A stretch of 64,000 bases of DNA from Paraburkholderia fungorum (lineage in GTDB: Bacteria; Pseudomonadota; Gammaproteobacteria; Burkholderiales; Burkholderiaceae), in NCBI RefSeq assembly GCF_902833645.1, contig NZ_CADFGE010000010.1, forward strand, positions 186,001 through 250,000, written 5' to 3'. Position numbers and translations under genes: made by a program. A model generated the notes under the pieces. That model had not been told where the DNA came from, did no database searches, and saw nothing but the letters and a program-made list of their open reading frames with translations. Positions 44,548-53,670 of this stretch are shown one piece after another. Position 1 is the first letter of the stretch. Each line of letters begins with the position of its first letter.

Positions 44548-46008
44548 ATGACGATTCGCGCCCTGCACGTCGCAAGCGAGCTGTATCCCCTCCTCAAAAC
44601 GGGCGGTCTCGCCGACGTCGCGGGCGCGTTGCCGCCTGCGCTGATCGAGCGCGGCGCCGATGTGCGGGTGCTGCTGCCCGGTTTTCCCGCCGTGGTCGCC
44701 GGCTTGACCGACTTGCGGCCGGTGGCGCAGATGGGCCGCCGTTTCGACGCGCCAGACGTCACCCTCGAACTAGGCACGCTGCCGTCGAACGGCCTGAGCG
44801 TCTATGTGATCCGCGCCGGCACCCTGTACGACCGTCCCGGCAACCCCTATCTGAACGACGAACACGTCCCGTACGGCGACAATGCGCAACGCTTCGCCCT
44901 GCTCGGCTGGGTTGCCGCCCAACTGGCGCAGCACCTCGATCCGCAGTGGGCACCGCAGATCGTCCACGCGCACGACTGGCACGCCGGACTCGCGCCCGCC
45001 TATCTGAAGGCGGCCGAACGGGAGCATGGGCGCCGGTTCGCGCGCAGCATCTTCACGGTGCACAACCTCGCGTACCAAGGGGTCTTTCCGGCGCACCAGT
45101 TCGGCCAGTTAGGCTTGCCGGACGACTTCTTCAGCATGCACGGAGTCGAATTCTATGGGCAGTTGTCGTTCCTCAAGGCCGGCCTCTACTACAGCGACCG
45201 CATCACCACCGTGAGCCCGACCTACGCCCGCGAAATCCAGACCCTCGCCCAGGGCGGCGGCCTCGATGCCTTGCTACGCCATCGCTCGCACGATCTGAGC
45301 GGCATCCTGAACGGCGTCGACTACTCGGTGTGGAATCCCGCCACCGACGCGCTGCTCGAAGATCACTACACGGCCACCCGTCTGGCCGGCAAAGCGGCCT
45401 GCAAGGAGGCCTTGCAGAAGCGCTTCGGTCTCGCGCAGAAAAGCGATGCGCTGTTATTCGGCGTGGTGAGCCGGCTCACCGAACAGAAAGGCCTCGACCT
45501 GCTGCTCGAAACGGTCCCCGAGATTGTCAAACGCGGCGGCCAGCTGGTGGTGTTCGGCACCGGCGACCCGGCGCTCGAAAACGGTTTGAAACGGGTCGCG
45601 CACTCTCATCCGGAATCGGTGGCGGTCGAACTGGGTTTCGACGAAACCCTGGCGCATACGATCGTCGCGGGCAGCGACGTGATCGCGGTGCCGTCGCGCT
45701 TCGAACCTTGCGGGCTGACGCAACTGTACGCGCTGGCTTATGGGTCGCTGCCGCTCGTGCATTGTGTCGGCGGGCTGGCGGATACGGTGGTCGACGCGTC
45801 GCTCGAAAATCTCGCCGACGATCTCGCCACCGGCTTCGTGTTCGAGCGCTTCGAGCCGAAAGGCCTCTCAGCGGCGATCCGCCGCGCGTTTGCGCTCCAT
45901 GGCCGCCGCACCGAGTGGAAAGCCACCCAACGGAGGGCGATGCGCCAGGATTTCGGCTGGGGCGCCTCGGCCGAGCGCTATCTCGCGCTGTATCGGGAAC
46001 TCGCCTGA
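44548..46008 (+). CDS. glgA: Glycogen synthase (ADP-glucose type)
   Basis: This 486-residue GT5 glycosyltransferase adds glucose from ADP-glucose to glycogen. Lys17 in KTGGLADVAGALP binds ADP-glucose. VHAHDWHAGLAP and FTVHNLAYQGVFP belong to the N-terminal Rossmann domain, and SRFEPCGLTQLYALAYGSLPLVHCVGGLADTV holds the conserved acid and nucleotide-binding loop of the second domain. AGGAACGAG upstream supports the ATG. It forms a pair with glgC. Confidence 0.96.
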   Translation: MTIRALHVASELYPLLKTGGLADVAGALPPALIERGADVRVLLPGFPAVVAGLTDLRPVAQMGRRFDAPDVTLELGTLPSNGLSVYVIRAGTLYDRPGNPYLNDEHVPYGDNAQRFALLGWVAAQLAQHLDPQWAPQIVHAHDWHAGLAPAYLKAAEREHGRRFARSIFTVHNLAYQGVFPAHQFGQLGLPDDFFSMHGVEFYGQLSFLKAGLYYSDRITTVSPTYAREIQTLAQGGGLDALLRHRSHDLSGILNGVDYSVWNPATDALLEDHYTATRLAGKAACKEALQKRFGLAQKSDALLFGVVSRLTEQKGLDLLLETVPEIVKRGGQLVVFGTGDPALENGLKRVAHSHPESVAVELGFDETLAHTIVAGSDVIAVPSRFEPCGLTQLYALAYGSLPLVHCVGGLADTVVDASLENLADDLATGFVFERFEPKGLSAAIRRAFALHGRRTEWKATQRRAMRQDFGWGASAERYLALYRELA

Positions 46009-46239
46009 TCCTTCTTGTGATGGTTCGACGCAACAACACGGGGACGGATCAACTCGCCTGTGACAAACTCATGTATTGTTTTCTCTCTGTGCAGATCGCG
46101 CATTTTTCTTGCACTATCTAAAAGAGTTAAACCATTGAAAGAGTCACGCCGCTTCGGGCGGCCGGCCACGGCCGGTTCGCCGCCGCGGCCGTCCGTCCGT
46201 TCCCATTAATCGCGCATTCCTGCTTGCGCGGGCCACACC

Positions 46240-47106
46240 ATGACGAAAAACGTTCTGAGCATTCAGTCACATGTCGTCTTCGGGCACGCCGGTAACAGCG
46301 CGGCCGTGTTTCCGATGCGCCGGCTCGGCGTGAATGTCTGGCCGCTCAATACCGTGCAGTTCTCGAACCACACGCAATACGGTCATTGGACCGGCGGTGC
46401 GATTCAGGCATCGGAGATGGAAGATCTGGTCGACGGTATCGGCGCAATCGGCGTGCTGCCGCGCTGCGATGCCGTGCTGTCGGGCTATCTGGGCACGCCC
46501 GAGCAGGCGCAATCGGTAGTGGAAATCGTCAAGGCCGTGAAGGCCGCCAACCCGCGCGCGTGGTACTTCTGCGATCCGGTCATGGGCGCCACGAGCGGCT
46601 GCAAGGTCGAACCGGGTATCCAGGAGTTTCTCGTCCGCACCATGCCGGCAGTGGCCGACGCGATGGCGCCGAACCATACCGAGTTGCAGCGCCTCGTGGG
46701 CCGGGAGATCGAGACGCTCGAAGAAGCCGTGACCGCGTCCCGCGAGGTCATTGCCCGTGGACCGAAGCTCGTGCTGGTCAAACATCTGCTCGATCGCAAC
46801 AGCCCTGCCGACCGCTTCAACATGCTGGTCGTCACCGAGCGCGAGGCCTGGATGGGTCAGCGCCCGCTCTACCCGTTCGCGCGGCAGCCGGTGGGCGTCG
46901 GCGATCTGACGAGCGCAGTGTTCGTCGCGCGCACGCTGCTGGGCGATTCGATTCGCGCGGCCTTCGAGCACACGCTGGCCGCCGTGAACGCTGTCGTCAA
47001 GGCAACGTGGCAAGCCGGGCGCTACGAGCTGGAACTGGTCGCGGCGCAGAGCGAAATCGCGCAACCGCGTGAATGGTTCGACGCCTGGGTCGCGGAAACG
47101 GCCTGA
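46240..47106 (+). CDS. pdxY: Pyridoxal kinase
   Basis: This 288-residue ribokinase-like enzyme phosphorylates pyridoxal in the vitamin B6 salvage pathway. The start MTKNVLSIQSHVVFGHAGNSAAVFPMRRLG and NTVQFSNHTQYGHWTG are typical of PdxY, and the anion hole with catalytic Asp is in GVGDLTSAVFVARTLLG. The length equals that of the E. coli enzyme. It is a single gene with a 231-bp upstream gap after glgA. Confidence 0.95.
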   Translation: MTKNVLSIQSHVVFGHAGNSAAVFPMRRLGVNVWPLNTVQFSNHTQYGHWTGGAIQASEMEDLVDGIGAIGVLPRCDAVLSGYLGTPEQAQSVVEIVKAVKAANPRAWYFCDPVMGATSGCKVEPGIQEFLVRTMPAVADAMAPNHTELQRLVGREIETLEEAVTASREVIARGPKLVLVKHLLDRNSPADRFNMLVVTEREAWMGQRPLYPFARQPVGVGDLTSAVFVARTLLGDSIRAAFEHTLAAVNAVVKATWQAGRYELELVAAQSEIAQPREWFDAWVAETA

Positions 47107-47221
47107 GACGGGATAACCGCCCTGCACTCGCGCGACTCGACACGCACCCGGCAGCCTCGCGTGTCTGCTGTGGTTCGAACCGGCACGCGGCGCCCAACCC
47201 GCATTTGTCAACTGAGCGTCC

Positions 47222-47275
47222 TATAATGCGTGCCGCGTAGGCTCAGGCCGCCGGCCGCCTACGCCGCATTTTTTT
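47222..47275 (+). terminator. Intrinsic terminator directly behind a TATAAT box, possible attenuator
   Basis: GCGTAGGC (47235-47242) pairs with GCCTACGC (47257-47264). An inner GGCC/GGCC pair extends the stem and seven T follow. It lies 125 bp after pdxY and 62 bp before the next start. A perfect TATAAT (47222-47227) sits immediately before it, although no good -35 box is spaced correctly. It either ends pdxY transcription or attenuates the downstream gene. Confidence 0.7.
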
Positions 47276-47336
47276 GGCGTCCGGGCGTCAATCATCCGGG
47301 CATCCGGGCATCCGGCATTCAGCAGACGAGGCATTG

Positions 47337-47798
47337 ATGGACGGTTATATCCGCAGCGAGCGGGAAGAATTTTTTGAGCAGTTGTGCATGAGTGTCGACG
47401 CGGACGAAGCGCACGAGCAGGAAGCAATCGAGTTCTTCGAGAGCCAGTTCGACCAGGCCGACTTCGACCCCGCACAGTGGCTCGACATCGCGCTTTACTA
47501 TTCGCCGGCCGTGGCGCGCGGCATCGTCGATATGGTGACGCCCGACGACAAGGCGCGTAGCAACATCGCCGAAGTCATCGCCGACAACCTCGACATTTCC
47601 TACGGCGAGGACGAGTGCCAGCAGTTCGCCGAGACCATCGAATTCGCGTTGAACAACGGCGTGCCGGTGGATCTCGACCTGGTGCTCGACGGCTGCCAGC
47701 GCGCGATCGACGATCTCGACACCTGGGCGGACGAAGAGACCAAGGCGCCCCTGCTGCGTCTGCGTGAAGAATTGCTGCGCCAGCAAGGCGAGCATTGA
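47337..47798 (+). CDS. Small acidic cytoplasmic protein, unknown function
   Basis: This is a 153-residue protein that I do not recognise. It is strongly acidic, rich in Asp and Glu, and mostly helical in appearance, with no signal peptide or membrane segment. It starts MDGYIRSEREEFFEQL at 47337 behind ACGAGG and ends in a possible amphipathic helix (LLRLREELLRQQGEH). Two cysteines (in QLCMSV and DECQQF) and one in LDGCQRAI are present without a metal motif. It lies behind a strong terminator, so its message is either independent or attenuated. Confidence 0.78.
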   Translation: MDGYIRSEREEFFEQLCMSVDADEAHEQEAIEFFESQFDQADFDPAQWLDIALYYSPAVARGIVDMVTPDDKARSNIAEVIADNLDISYGEDECQQFAETIEFALNNGVPVDLDLVLDGCQRAIDDLDTWADEETKAPLLRLREELLRQQGEH

Positions 47799-48220
47799 GC
47801 GCATCGTTTTAGCTTGCGGCCGGTCGCATCGGGCGATTCGGCCGGGCCTCAGATTTTTCACCGGTGCTATGCGAACGCCCGTTTGCGCAACTGCACCGCA
47901 GCAGTAAAGCCGGCGCGCTCGCGCCGGTTTCCCGGGCGGCTTCTGCGGGCCGCCCTTCGCTTCTTCGGCAAATACAGGCCGCCCCATTTCTTAAGCATAT
48001 GCCGCAATCCGCACCCGCGCGCCGCCGCTGACAGGCCGCCAGCCTAAGCGCTGCGCGGCCTATGCCGAAATGCTCATTCAAAGCGCCGCGAACTGCCAAG
48101 ACGCTCATAAATTGGCTTTCTATATTCGCGCCAGATTGACCGGCATGTGAACGCCACGGCACGTCGATCCAGCGTTACCGCTTGCTGCCTGCAAACCTGA
48201 AACTGTCGAAGGAGAGAGAC
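47799..48220 (+). other. 422-bp intergenic region with two hairpins
   Basis: No gene is seen here. CCGGCGC/GCGCCGG (47910-47927, followed by TTT) and GGGCGGC/GCCGCCC (47934-47955) form hairpins that may end transcription from the acidic-protein gene. The remainder precedes the branched-chain amino acid binding protein and should hold its promoter. Confidence 0.5.
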
Positions 48221-49372
48221 ATGAGTCTTCACAACACGCTGAAACCGCTTGCTCTATTTGTTGGCGCTGCCCTCGCAATCGCGCCGCTAGCCAGTTTCGC
48301 CGACGACCTGCCGGTGAAGATCGGCTTCGCCGCGCCGCTCACAGGCGCCAACGCCGGCTATGGGAAAGATCTGGAGAACGGTGTCCGGCTTGCGATCGAA
48401 GAAGCCAACGCCCAGAAGCTCAAGATCGGCGGCAAGGTCGCACAATTCCAGCTCGTCTCCGAGGACGACCAGGCCGACCCGCGTATCGGCGTGCAGGCCG
48501 CGCAGAAGCTGGTGGACGCGGGCGTATCGGCGGTCGTCGGCCACTTCAATTCGGGCACGACGATTCCCGCCTCGCAGGTGTATGAGCAGGCCGGCATTCC
48601 GGTGATCGATCCGGCCGCGACCAATCCGGTCATTACGGGGCGCGGTTTCGCTAACACCTTCATGGTGATTTCCACCGATGCGCAGAACGCCGGCAACGCG
48701 GGCGTCTACGCCGTGGAGGTGACGAAGGCCAAACGCATCGCGATCATCGACGACCGCACGGCGTTCGGCCAGGGCGAAGCCGACGAGTTCGAGAAAGCGG
48801 TGAAAGCGCATGGCGGCAACATCGTGACGCGCGAATACACCGACAATCACGCGGTGGACTTCAGCACGCAGATCACCAGAATCAAGGCGGCCAATGCGGA
48901 TCTGGTTTTCTTCGGCGGGCTGGATACCCAGGCGGCGGGCTTCGCGAAGCGGATGAAGCAATTGGGCCTGAACGCACAACTGGTGGGCGGCGGCGGCGTG
49001 ATGGACGAGGACTTCATCAAGCTCGCCGGCGAGCCGTCCGAAGGCGCGATGGCGTGGGAATACGGCAGGCCCTTGGCCCAGTTGCCGGGCGGCAAGGACT
49101 TTTCCGCGAAGTTCAAGAAACGCTTCGGGGTGGACATCCTGTCGTACGCGCCGTTTGGCTATGACGGCGCGTGGGCTGCGATCAAGGCGATGCAACAGGC
49201 GAAATCCACGTCGCCGGCGGTTTATCGGCCGGTTCTCAAAGCGATCGACTACGACGGCGTGACAGGCAAGATTTCTTTCGACAGCACCGGGGCGCTGAAG
49301 AGCGGCGCTTCCACGCTGTACCAGGTCAAGAACGGGGCGTGGGTTCCGATCGTGACCAAGAGCGGAAGTTAA
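48221..49372 (+). CDS. Branched-chain amino acid ABC binding protein (LivK/BraC-type)
   Basis: This 383-residue periplasmic binding protein has a signal peptide (MSLHNTLKPLALFVGAALA ... SFA) and the type I fold: VKIGFAAPLTGANAGYGKDLENGVRLAIEEAN, VSAVVGHFNSGTTIPASQVYEQAGIPVIDPAATNP and AIIDDRTAFGQGEADEFEKAV. It should bind leucine, isoleucine or valine, or a related amino acid. AAGGAGAGAG sets the start. No permease or ATPase genes are near, so it works with a transporter encoded elsewhere. Confidence 0.92.
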   Translation: MSLHNTLKPLALFVGAALAIAPLASFADDLPVKIGFAAPLTGANAGYGKDLENGVRLAIEEANAQKLKIGGKVAQFQLVSEDDQADPRIGVQAAQKLVDAGVSAVVGHFNSGTTIPASQVYEQAGIPVIDPAATNPVITGRGFANTFMVISTDAQNAGNAGVYAVEVTKAKRIAIIDDRTAFGQGEADEFEKAVKAHGGNIVTREYTDNHAVDFSTQITRIKAANADLVFFGGLDTQAAGFAKRMKQLGLNAQLVGGGGVMDEDFIKLAGEPSEGAMAWEYGRPLAQLPGGKDFSAKFKKRFGVDILSYAPFGYDGAWAAIKAMQQAKSTSPAVYRPVLKAIDYDGVTGKISFDSTGALKSGASTLYQVKNGAWVPIVTKSGS

Positions 49373-49406
49373 GGGTCTTCGTTTGCTCTTGACAGAGTAG
49401 TTTGGT

Positions 49407-49445
49407 ATGGACCGAGGCGGTGCTGTTTCACCGCCTCGGGCCATA
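49407..49445. terminator. Strong hairpin between convergent genes
   Basis: CCGAGGCGGTG (49412-49422) pairs with its complement (49429-49439) around CTGTTT, and TATGG/CCATA extends the stem after one mismatch. It lies 35 bp after the binding-protein stop and before the convergent transglutaminase gene. There is no T run. Confidence 0.6.
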
Positions 49446-49491
49446 TCGGTGCCGCTGCCTCCGCGGATACCTCTGCCGACACCGCACGCGC

Positions 49492-51414
49492 CTATCTGAC
49501 CACCTTCACCACCACCTCGGCGTCGAGATCCCGCTCGATCCGCACAAGATCATCCGTCACACCGGCGAACTCATCGGCTGAGCACATCTGGTGCCCGAAT
49601 GCGGCCTGAAGATGGCGCCTCACCTGCAAGACCCGCGCAACAGGATCGAACACGTAGCGGGAAGAAAACTCGAAGAAACGATCCTTCACCGCGGCATCCG
49701 GCGGCACATCCGTCACATGGACGAAGCTCGGCAGCGTCAGCTCCAGTGTTTCGTCGAACGTTCCTCCCAGACACGCCCAAGGCTGCGTTCTCGATGGTTG
49801 CGCCAGCCACGCCTGCACCTGCCCGGCCATGCCGCCGGACAAGCTCGTCAGGGCCGGCACAGCGGTCGTCCCATCGGTCCAGACAAAATGCTCCACGCGT
49901 CCCTGCATCGAAGTGGAAAAAGGGCCGTCCGTAGCGGCCACGTCGCTGGTCTGCAAATGCGCTGTGCCGTGCAAGCCGGTCTGCAACAGACGATTCGCGG
50001 CAATCTGCTGGGTGCCCTGCCGCGTTGCCCGTCGAAACAGATTACGTTCGAGCTCCGCCGTATAGCCGCTATCCTCCACGCGATAAGCGTAACTTGCCGC
50101 TCCCTGCTCGTCGACGTCGATCTGCAGGCGCGCCGTGCGTTCGCGCAACTGGGTGGCCGGCGTGCGCGCCAGCACACCCTCGTCGACCAGCAAAACCGGC
50201 CGGTCCATCACGCTCGGCGGCAGGTAGCCAAAACTCACGCCGCCCGCCGTAGTGTCGGCAAATAACGATAGATCAGGAATCCAGATGATTGCGTGATTGA
50301 TCGCGCTGCTTCCATATCCCGGCACGGACGGCAAACTGTAGTACGGCCCGAGATTGAGCAGCACAGCCTCGCTGCGGATGCCAACCGCGGCCAACAGCGC
50401 GCTGTACAAGGCGACGTGATCCTTGCAGTCGCCATAGCGATTGCGCAGGATGTCGACCGCCTTGTGCGGGATCGCCGCCGTCTCGCCGAGAAACAGCGCC
50501 ACGTAGCGAATATTCAAACGCATCCAGTCGTACAGGATCCGTGCTTTCGCGCGCGCGTCGCTCGCCTGCGCGGTCAGGCCTTGCGCGAGCCGGATTATCG
50601 CCGGGTCGCTCATCGTCGGATCCGCAGCGGGGCCGCGATAACGCGCGGCGAAGTTCGCGAAGTCCGGCACCGTCGACACCATCAGCCGGTCGCCCCAGTT
50701 CGCATAGCCTACCGCGCCCGCTTCGAGCGGCGCGTAAGGACCGTGCCGGTAATCGAACTCGTAGCGGGTGCGGCCGTTCGCCGTGACGGGCGGCAGCGCG
50801 ACGTAGCCGCGCGCATCGGCATAGAGGGGAACGTCGGCGGGCAGATCGAAGATCAGGCGCTGCAACTCGACGGGGTCGCGAGTCGGTTCGACCAGGTACG
50901 CGAACGTGCCCGCCTGTAGCGCTTTCGCGCGGGTCTTGCGAAACGCCAGATGCACCCGTGCGCCGGGTTCGACGCCCGGAAAGATCACCGTGCGCAACAC
51001 CCCGTCTTCGAAACTCGGCGCGCCGGCCGAGCGCGGTTCCTGCACGTCGCGAATCGCTTCGGGGCCGACCGGATGCGCGACGCCATCCGGATCGATCGTT
51101 TCAGCGGCGAGCAATTGCACCTGCTCGATGTCCTTGTTGAACCACACGTAACGTTGCGCGATATCGTCGACGCCGCTCGTCGTGTTGGCGCGCAAAACCG
51201 TATCGTCATGTTCTTCAACAGAGCCGTCTTTCTGGATCACGAAGAGGTGGACGTCACGCTCGATCGTCGAAGGGGAAAGGTCGTCGTTGGGGGTGCCGGC
51301 GATGCTCAATGCGCCCGGTCCGCTCACATCACGGCTCTCAGCCTGCGCAGCGGCCACACACGCAAGCAGCGTCAACGCGGCGGCCACCGTCGCAAACGGC
51401 GCGCACCGGGTCAT
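49492..51414 (-). CDS. Exported DUF3857/transglutaminase-like protein
   Basis: This 640-residue protein has a signal peptide (MTRCAPFATVAAALTLLACVA, cleaved near AQA). An N-terminal beta-rich DUF3857-type domain (about residues 50-230) is followed by a transglutaminase/cysteine-protease core (about 270-400) and a C-terminal beta domain. The catalytic triad is visible: Cys330 in RNRYGDCKDHVALYSALL, His374 in AINHAIIWIPD and Asp387 in LFADTT. Relatives are periplasmic proteins of unknown substrate. The ATG overlaps the stop codon of the AraC regulator gene (ATGA), so translation is coupled. It may act on cell-wall peptides or cross-linked proteins, which is inference. Confidence 0.85.
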   Translation of the reverse strand: MTRCAPFATVAAALTLLACVAAAQAESRDVSGPGALSIAGTPNDDLSPSTIERDVHLFVIQKDGSVEEHDDTVLRANTTSGVDDIAQRYVWFNKDIEQVQLLAAETIDPDGVAHPVGPEAIRDVQEPRSAGAPSFEDGVLRTVIFPGVEPGARVHLAFRKTRAKALQAGTFAYLVEPTRDPVELQRLIFDLPADVPLYADARGYVALPPVTANGRTRYEFDYRHGPYAPLEAGAVGYANWGDRLMVSTVPDFANFAARYRGPAADPTMSDPAIIRLAQGLTAQASDARAKARILYDWMRLNIRYVALFLGETAAIPHKAVDILRNRYGDCKDHVALYSALLAAVGIRSEAVLLNLGPYYSLPSVPGYGSSAINHAIIWIPDLSLFADTTAGGVSFGYLPPSVMDRPVLLVDEGVLARTPATQLRERTARLQIDVDEQGAASYAYRVEDSGYTAELERNLFRRATRQGTQQIAANRLLQTGLHGTAHLQTSDVAATDGPFSTSMQGRVEHFVWTDGTTAVPALTSLSGGMAGQVQAWLAQPSRTQPWACLGGTFDETLELTLPSFVHVTDVPPDAAVKDRFFEFSSRYVFDPVARVLQVRRHLQAAFGHQMCSADEFAGVTDDLVRIERDLDAEVVVKVVR

Positions 51415-52373
51415 GTGCGACGCGCCCTGCCTCGCGCTCGCCACGCAAGCGGACTCGACGCGAACTCCGCGCGAAATGCATGGTTGAAATTCGACAGATC
51501 GTTGAAGCCGCAATCGAGCGCGATATCGACGACCTTCGCGCTATCGTCGCGAAGCCGCAGCGCCGCCGCTCGCAAACGCGCCCGCAATAGATACTGATGC
51601 GGCGTCACGCCGGTCACGCGCTGGAACGTGCGCAGAAAGTAGAACTCGCTCAGGCCTGCGGCGGCAGCGAGGCTCGTCAGCGTGTGCGCGGCACCAGGTG
51701 CGTCGTCGATCAGGCGCACCGTTTGCGCCACGCGCGACCAGGTTGCGGCGCTCGCGGCGGGTTCCGCACGCGTCAATGCGCCCGCCTCCTTGAGCGTCGA
51801 GACGGCCAGTTCAATGGCGAGTTCGTCCCAACCCGCGCCGCCTGCCTCCAGCGCGCCGGCACAGGCGCGCGCGATCAGCGGCGACAAGGCGGGCAGCGAT
51901 GGAATCCGCGCGCGCCTGAAGTTCAGATCGCCGCCCGCGATGCCCGCATCCGCGGCAAGCCGCTCGAAGTACGCCGGCGCGTAATGAAAGGCGATGCAAC
52001 GATCGCCAGGCGCATGCCGGTGACCGCATTCGAAACAGTCGCCCGGATTGCCGAGCAGCAGCGCGCCGGGGGTGAGCAACGCGCGTCCCGTGGCGCTCCG
52101 GTAGCCGAACGAGCCGGCCACCACCATTGCAATGCACACGCCCGCGTGCCGTTCCTCGAACGGCTGATCGCGGGGGCCGAAGGTGCAGAGGATGTCCGCA
52201 ACAGCCCAACTCGCACCTTGGGCCAATGGGCGCGCGCTGGTGCCGCCGCGCGTGCCTTCCCGTGCGCGTTGCGCCAGCGCCTGCTGCAAAGTGACGGCAA
52301 TTTTCCCCAAGACGCACCTCGGCCAAGTCCGTATCGTGGTTTTAGCACATCGGCGGCCGGCGCGGTTTTGCAC
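51411..52373 (-). CDS. AraC-family transcriptional regulator (cupin type)
   Basis: This protein has a cupin-like sensor (about residues 70-150: HAGVCIAMVVAGSFGYRSATG, TPGALLLGNPGDCFECGHRHAPGDRC) and a C-terminal AraC DNA-binding domain (TLTSLAAAAGLSEFYFLRTFQRVTGVTPHQYLLRARLRAA and IALDCGFNDLSNFNHAFRAEFASSP). The Cys/His-rich stretch CFECGHRHAPGDRC in the sensor could bind a metal. The start is uncertain: the longest frame (320 residues) begins with a GTG at 52373, and TTG codons at 52310 or 52289 are alternatives. It is coupled by 4 bp to the transglutaminase gene and divergent from the gene at 52420. Confidence 0.82.
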   Translation of the reverse strand: MQNRAGRRCAKTTIRTWPRCVLGKIAVTLQQALAQRAREGTRGGTSARPLAQGASWAVADILCTFGPRDQPFEERHAGVCIAMVVAGSFGYRSATGRALLTPGALLLGNPGDCFECGHRHAPGDRCIAFHYAPAYFERLAADAGIAGGDLNFRRARIPSLPALSPLIARACAGALEAGGAGWDELAIELAVSTLKEAGALTRAEPAASAATWSRVAQTVRLIDDAPGAAHTLTSLAAAAGLSEFYFLRTFQRVTGVTPHQYLLRARLRAAALRLRDDSAKVVDIALDCGFNDLSNFNHAFRAEFASSPLAWRARGRARRT

Positions 52374-52419
52374 GTTACGGCGCCCGTGCTTTCACTCGAC
52401 AACCGAAGGAGCACATCCG

Positions 52420-52965
52420 ATGGACCTGCTGGACGACACTATCGACCGTGGTTTTCACGCCGCCTTGAGCGCCCCGGCGCGAGCCGCCGGAATCGACGCT
52501 GCCGACGACCTGTACGGCTGGCTGACCGGCAGTTGGGACATGGACGTACTGCATTACCGCGTCGACCTCCGCCAGGCCCCACGCCGCGGCGAGATTCATT
52601 TCGGCTGGGTTCTCGAGGGCCGTGCCGTGCAAGACGTGTGGATCATGCCGCCACGCGGCGAGCGTCACGCCGCGCTCTCGCCCGCCGACAGCATGTACGG
52701 CACCACGCTGCGGGTGTGGGACCCGGCGCTGCGGGCGTGGCGCGTGACTTATCTGAATCCGCTGACCGGTCAGCGCGATGAATTGACCGGCCGGCGCGTC
52801 GGAGACGATCTGGTGCAGATCGGCACCCATGCCGACGGCACGCCGATTCGCTGGAATTTCACTGAGATTACCCGGGATTCGTTCCGCTGGACCGGCGTGG
52901 CGCTGGCGCAAAATGGCGTAACGTGGACACTCGAAGGCGAATTCCACGCGCGGCGCAGGCGTTAG
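52420..52965 (+). CDS. Lipocalin-like hypothetical protein, divergent from an AraC gene
   Basis: This is a 181-residue cytoplasmic protein that I cannot name. The pattern LYGWLTGSWDMDVLHYRVD, GEIHFGWVLEGRAVQDVWIMPP and WRVTYLNPLTGQRDELTGRRVGDDLVQIG gives alternating strands with conserved Trp, as in lipocalin-like or DUF1579-type small beta barrels that bind hydrophobic ligands. AAGGAG lies 9 bp before the ATG at 52420. The gene is divergent from the AraC regulator at 51411 and is a likely target of it. Confidence 0.78.
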   Translation: MDLLDDTIDRGFHAALSAPARAAGIDAADDLYGWLTGSWDMDVLHYRVDLRQAPRRGEIHFGWVLEGRAVQDVWIMPPRGERHAALSPADSMYGTTLRVWDPALRAWRVTYLNPLTGQRDELTGRRVGDDLVQIGTHADGTPIRWNFTEITRDSFRWTGVALAQNGVTWTLEGEFHARRRR

Positions 52966-52989
52966 GTCATCAGCTTTCGGGCGCAGCGC

Positions 52990-53670
52990 TCAATCCGCTC
53001 CGCCGATTTGCCCGAGCAAGGCCTGTAGCCGCTCAACATGCCTGAGCAGCAAATGCCGATGCTTTTCGATCTGCTCGAGCCGCCCGGCGAGGTCGGCCTG
53101 AATGGGGTCGTCGAGATCGGCGGCCGCGATCACGTCCTCCACTTTCGATCGCATCGTTGCAAGGTCCACGGGCGCATGACTCAAATGCCGCTCGAAGCGC
53201 CGCACATCCTGCATCGCCAGATCGCGAACTTTGCGGAAGTGGGCCTGCCGCCGATGCGCTTCGGCATCGAGCGTCTCCTCTTCCACGCGCTTCGCCGGGT
53301 TCGCCTGACCGAAAATCGGCTCGGGCGGCCGCAGCACCGTCTTCTTGCGCACCGGATGCGCGGTGCCGCGAAAACGCGCGAGCGGCTGTTCGTTGTCGAT
53401 CGCCTCACGTGCATTGGCCGGGATGTCCTGCCCGGTATGCGACACGTTCATCCAGCCATTCGGCAAACCCGTGACCGCCTCGATTCCACGCACGAACTCC
53501 TCGCTGAATTCGCGCTGGCCGGACAACATCAATTTCAGGTAGCTGGCGGAAAAGGTCATCATGCGCGCCAGACGGGTCGCCGCGCCGACCTCGCGGGTCA
53601 GCAGCACCAGGTTCGCTCGCCAGACCGGGAGCAGCAATTCGTCGGAATCTTCCATCGCTGGGTCTTCCAT
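52990..53670 (-). CDS. Hypothetical protein with an N-terminal HTH and C-terminal coiled coil
   Basis: This 226-residue protein has two parts. Residues 15-75 (TREVGAATRLARMMTFSASYLKLMLSGQREFSEEFVRGIEAVTGLPNGWMN) read as an XRE-like DNA-binding helix bundle of the kind seen in phage-type repressors. After a basic, Pro-rich linker comes a long charged helical region with heptad-like leucines (LAGRLEQIEKHRHLLLRHVERLQALLGQI) that could form a coiled coil. The start is set at 53670; Met codons at 53712 and 53655 are alternatives. It stands alone and converges on the gene before it. Function is unknown; a transcription factor is the best guess. Confidence 0.72.
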   Translation of the reverse strand: MEDPAMEDSDELLLPVWRANLVLLTREVGAATRLARMMTFSASYLKLMLSGQREFSEEFVRGIEAVTGLPNGWMNVSHTGQDIPANAREAIDNEQPLARFRGTAHPVRKKTVLRPPEPIFGQANPAKRVEEETLDAEAHRRQAHFRKVRDLAMQDVRRFERHLSHAPVDLATMRSKVEDVIAAADLDDPIQADLAGRLEQIEKHRHLLLRHVERLQALLGQIGGAD

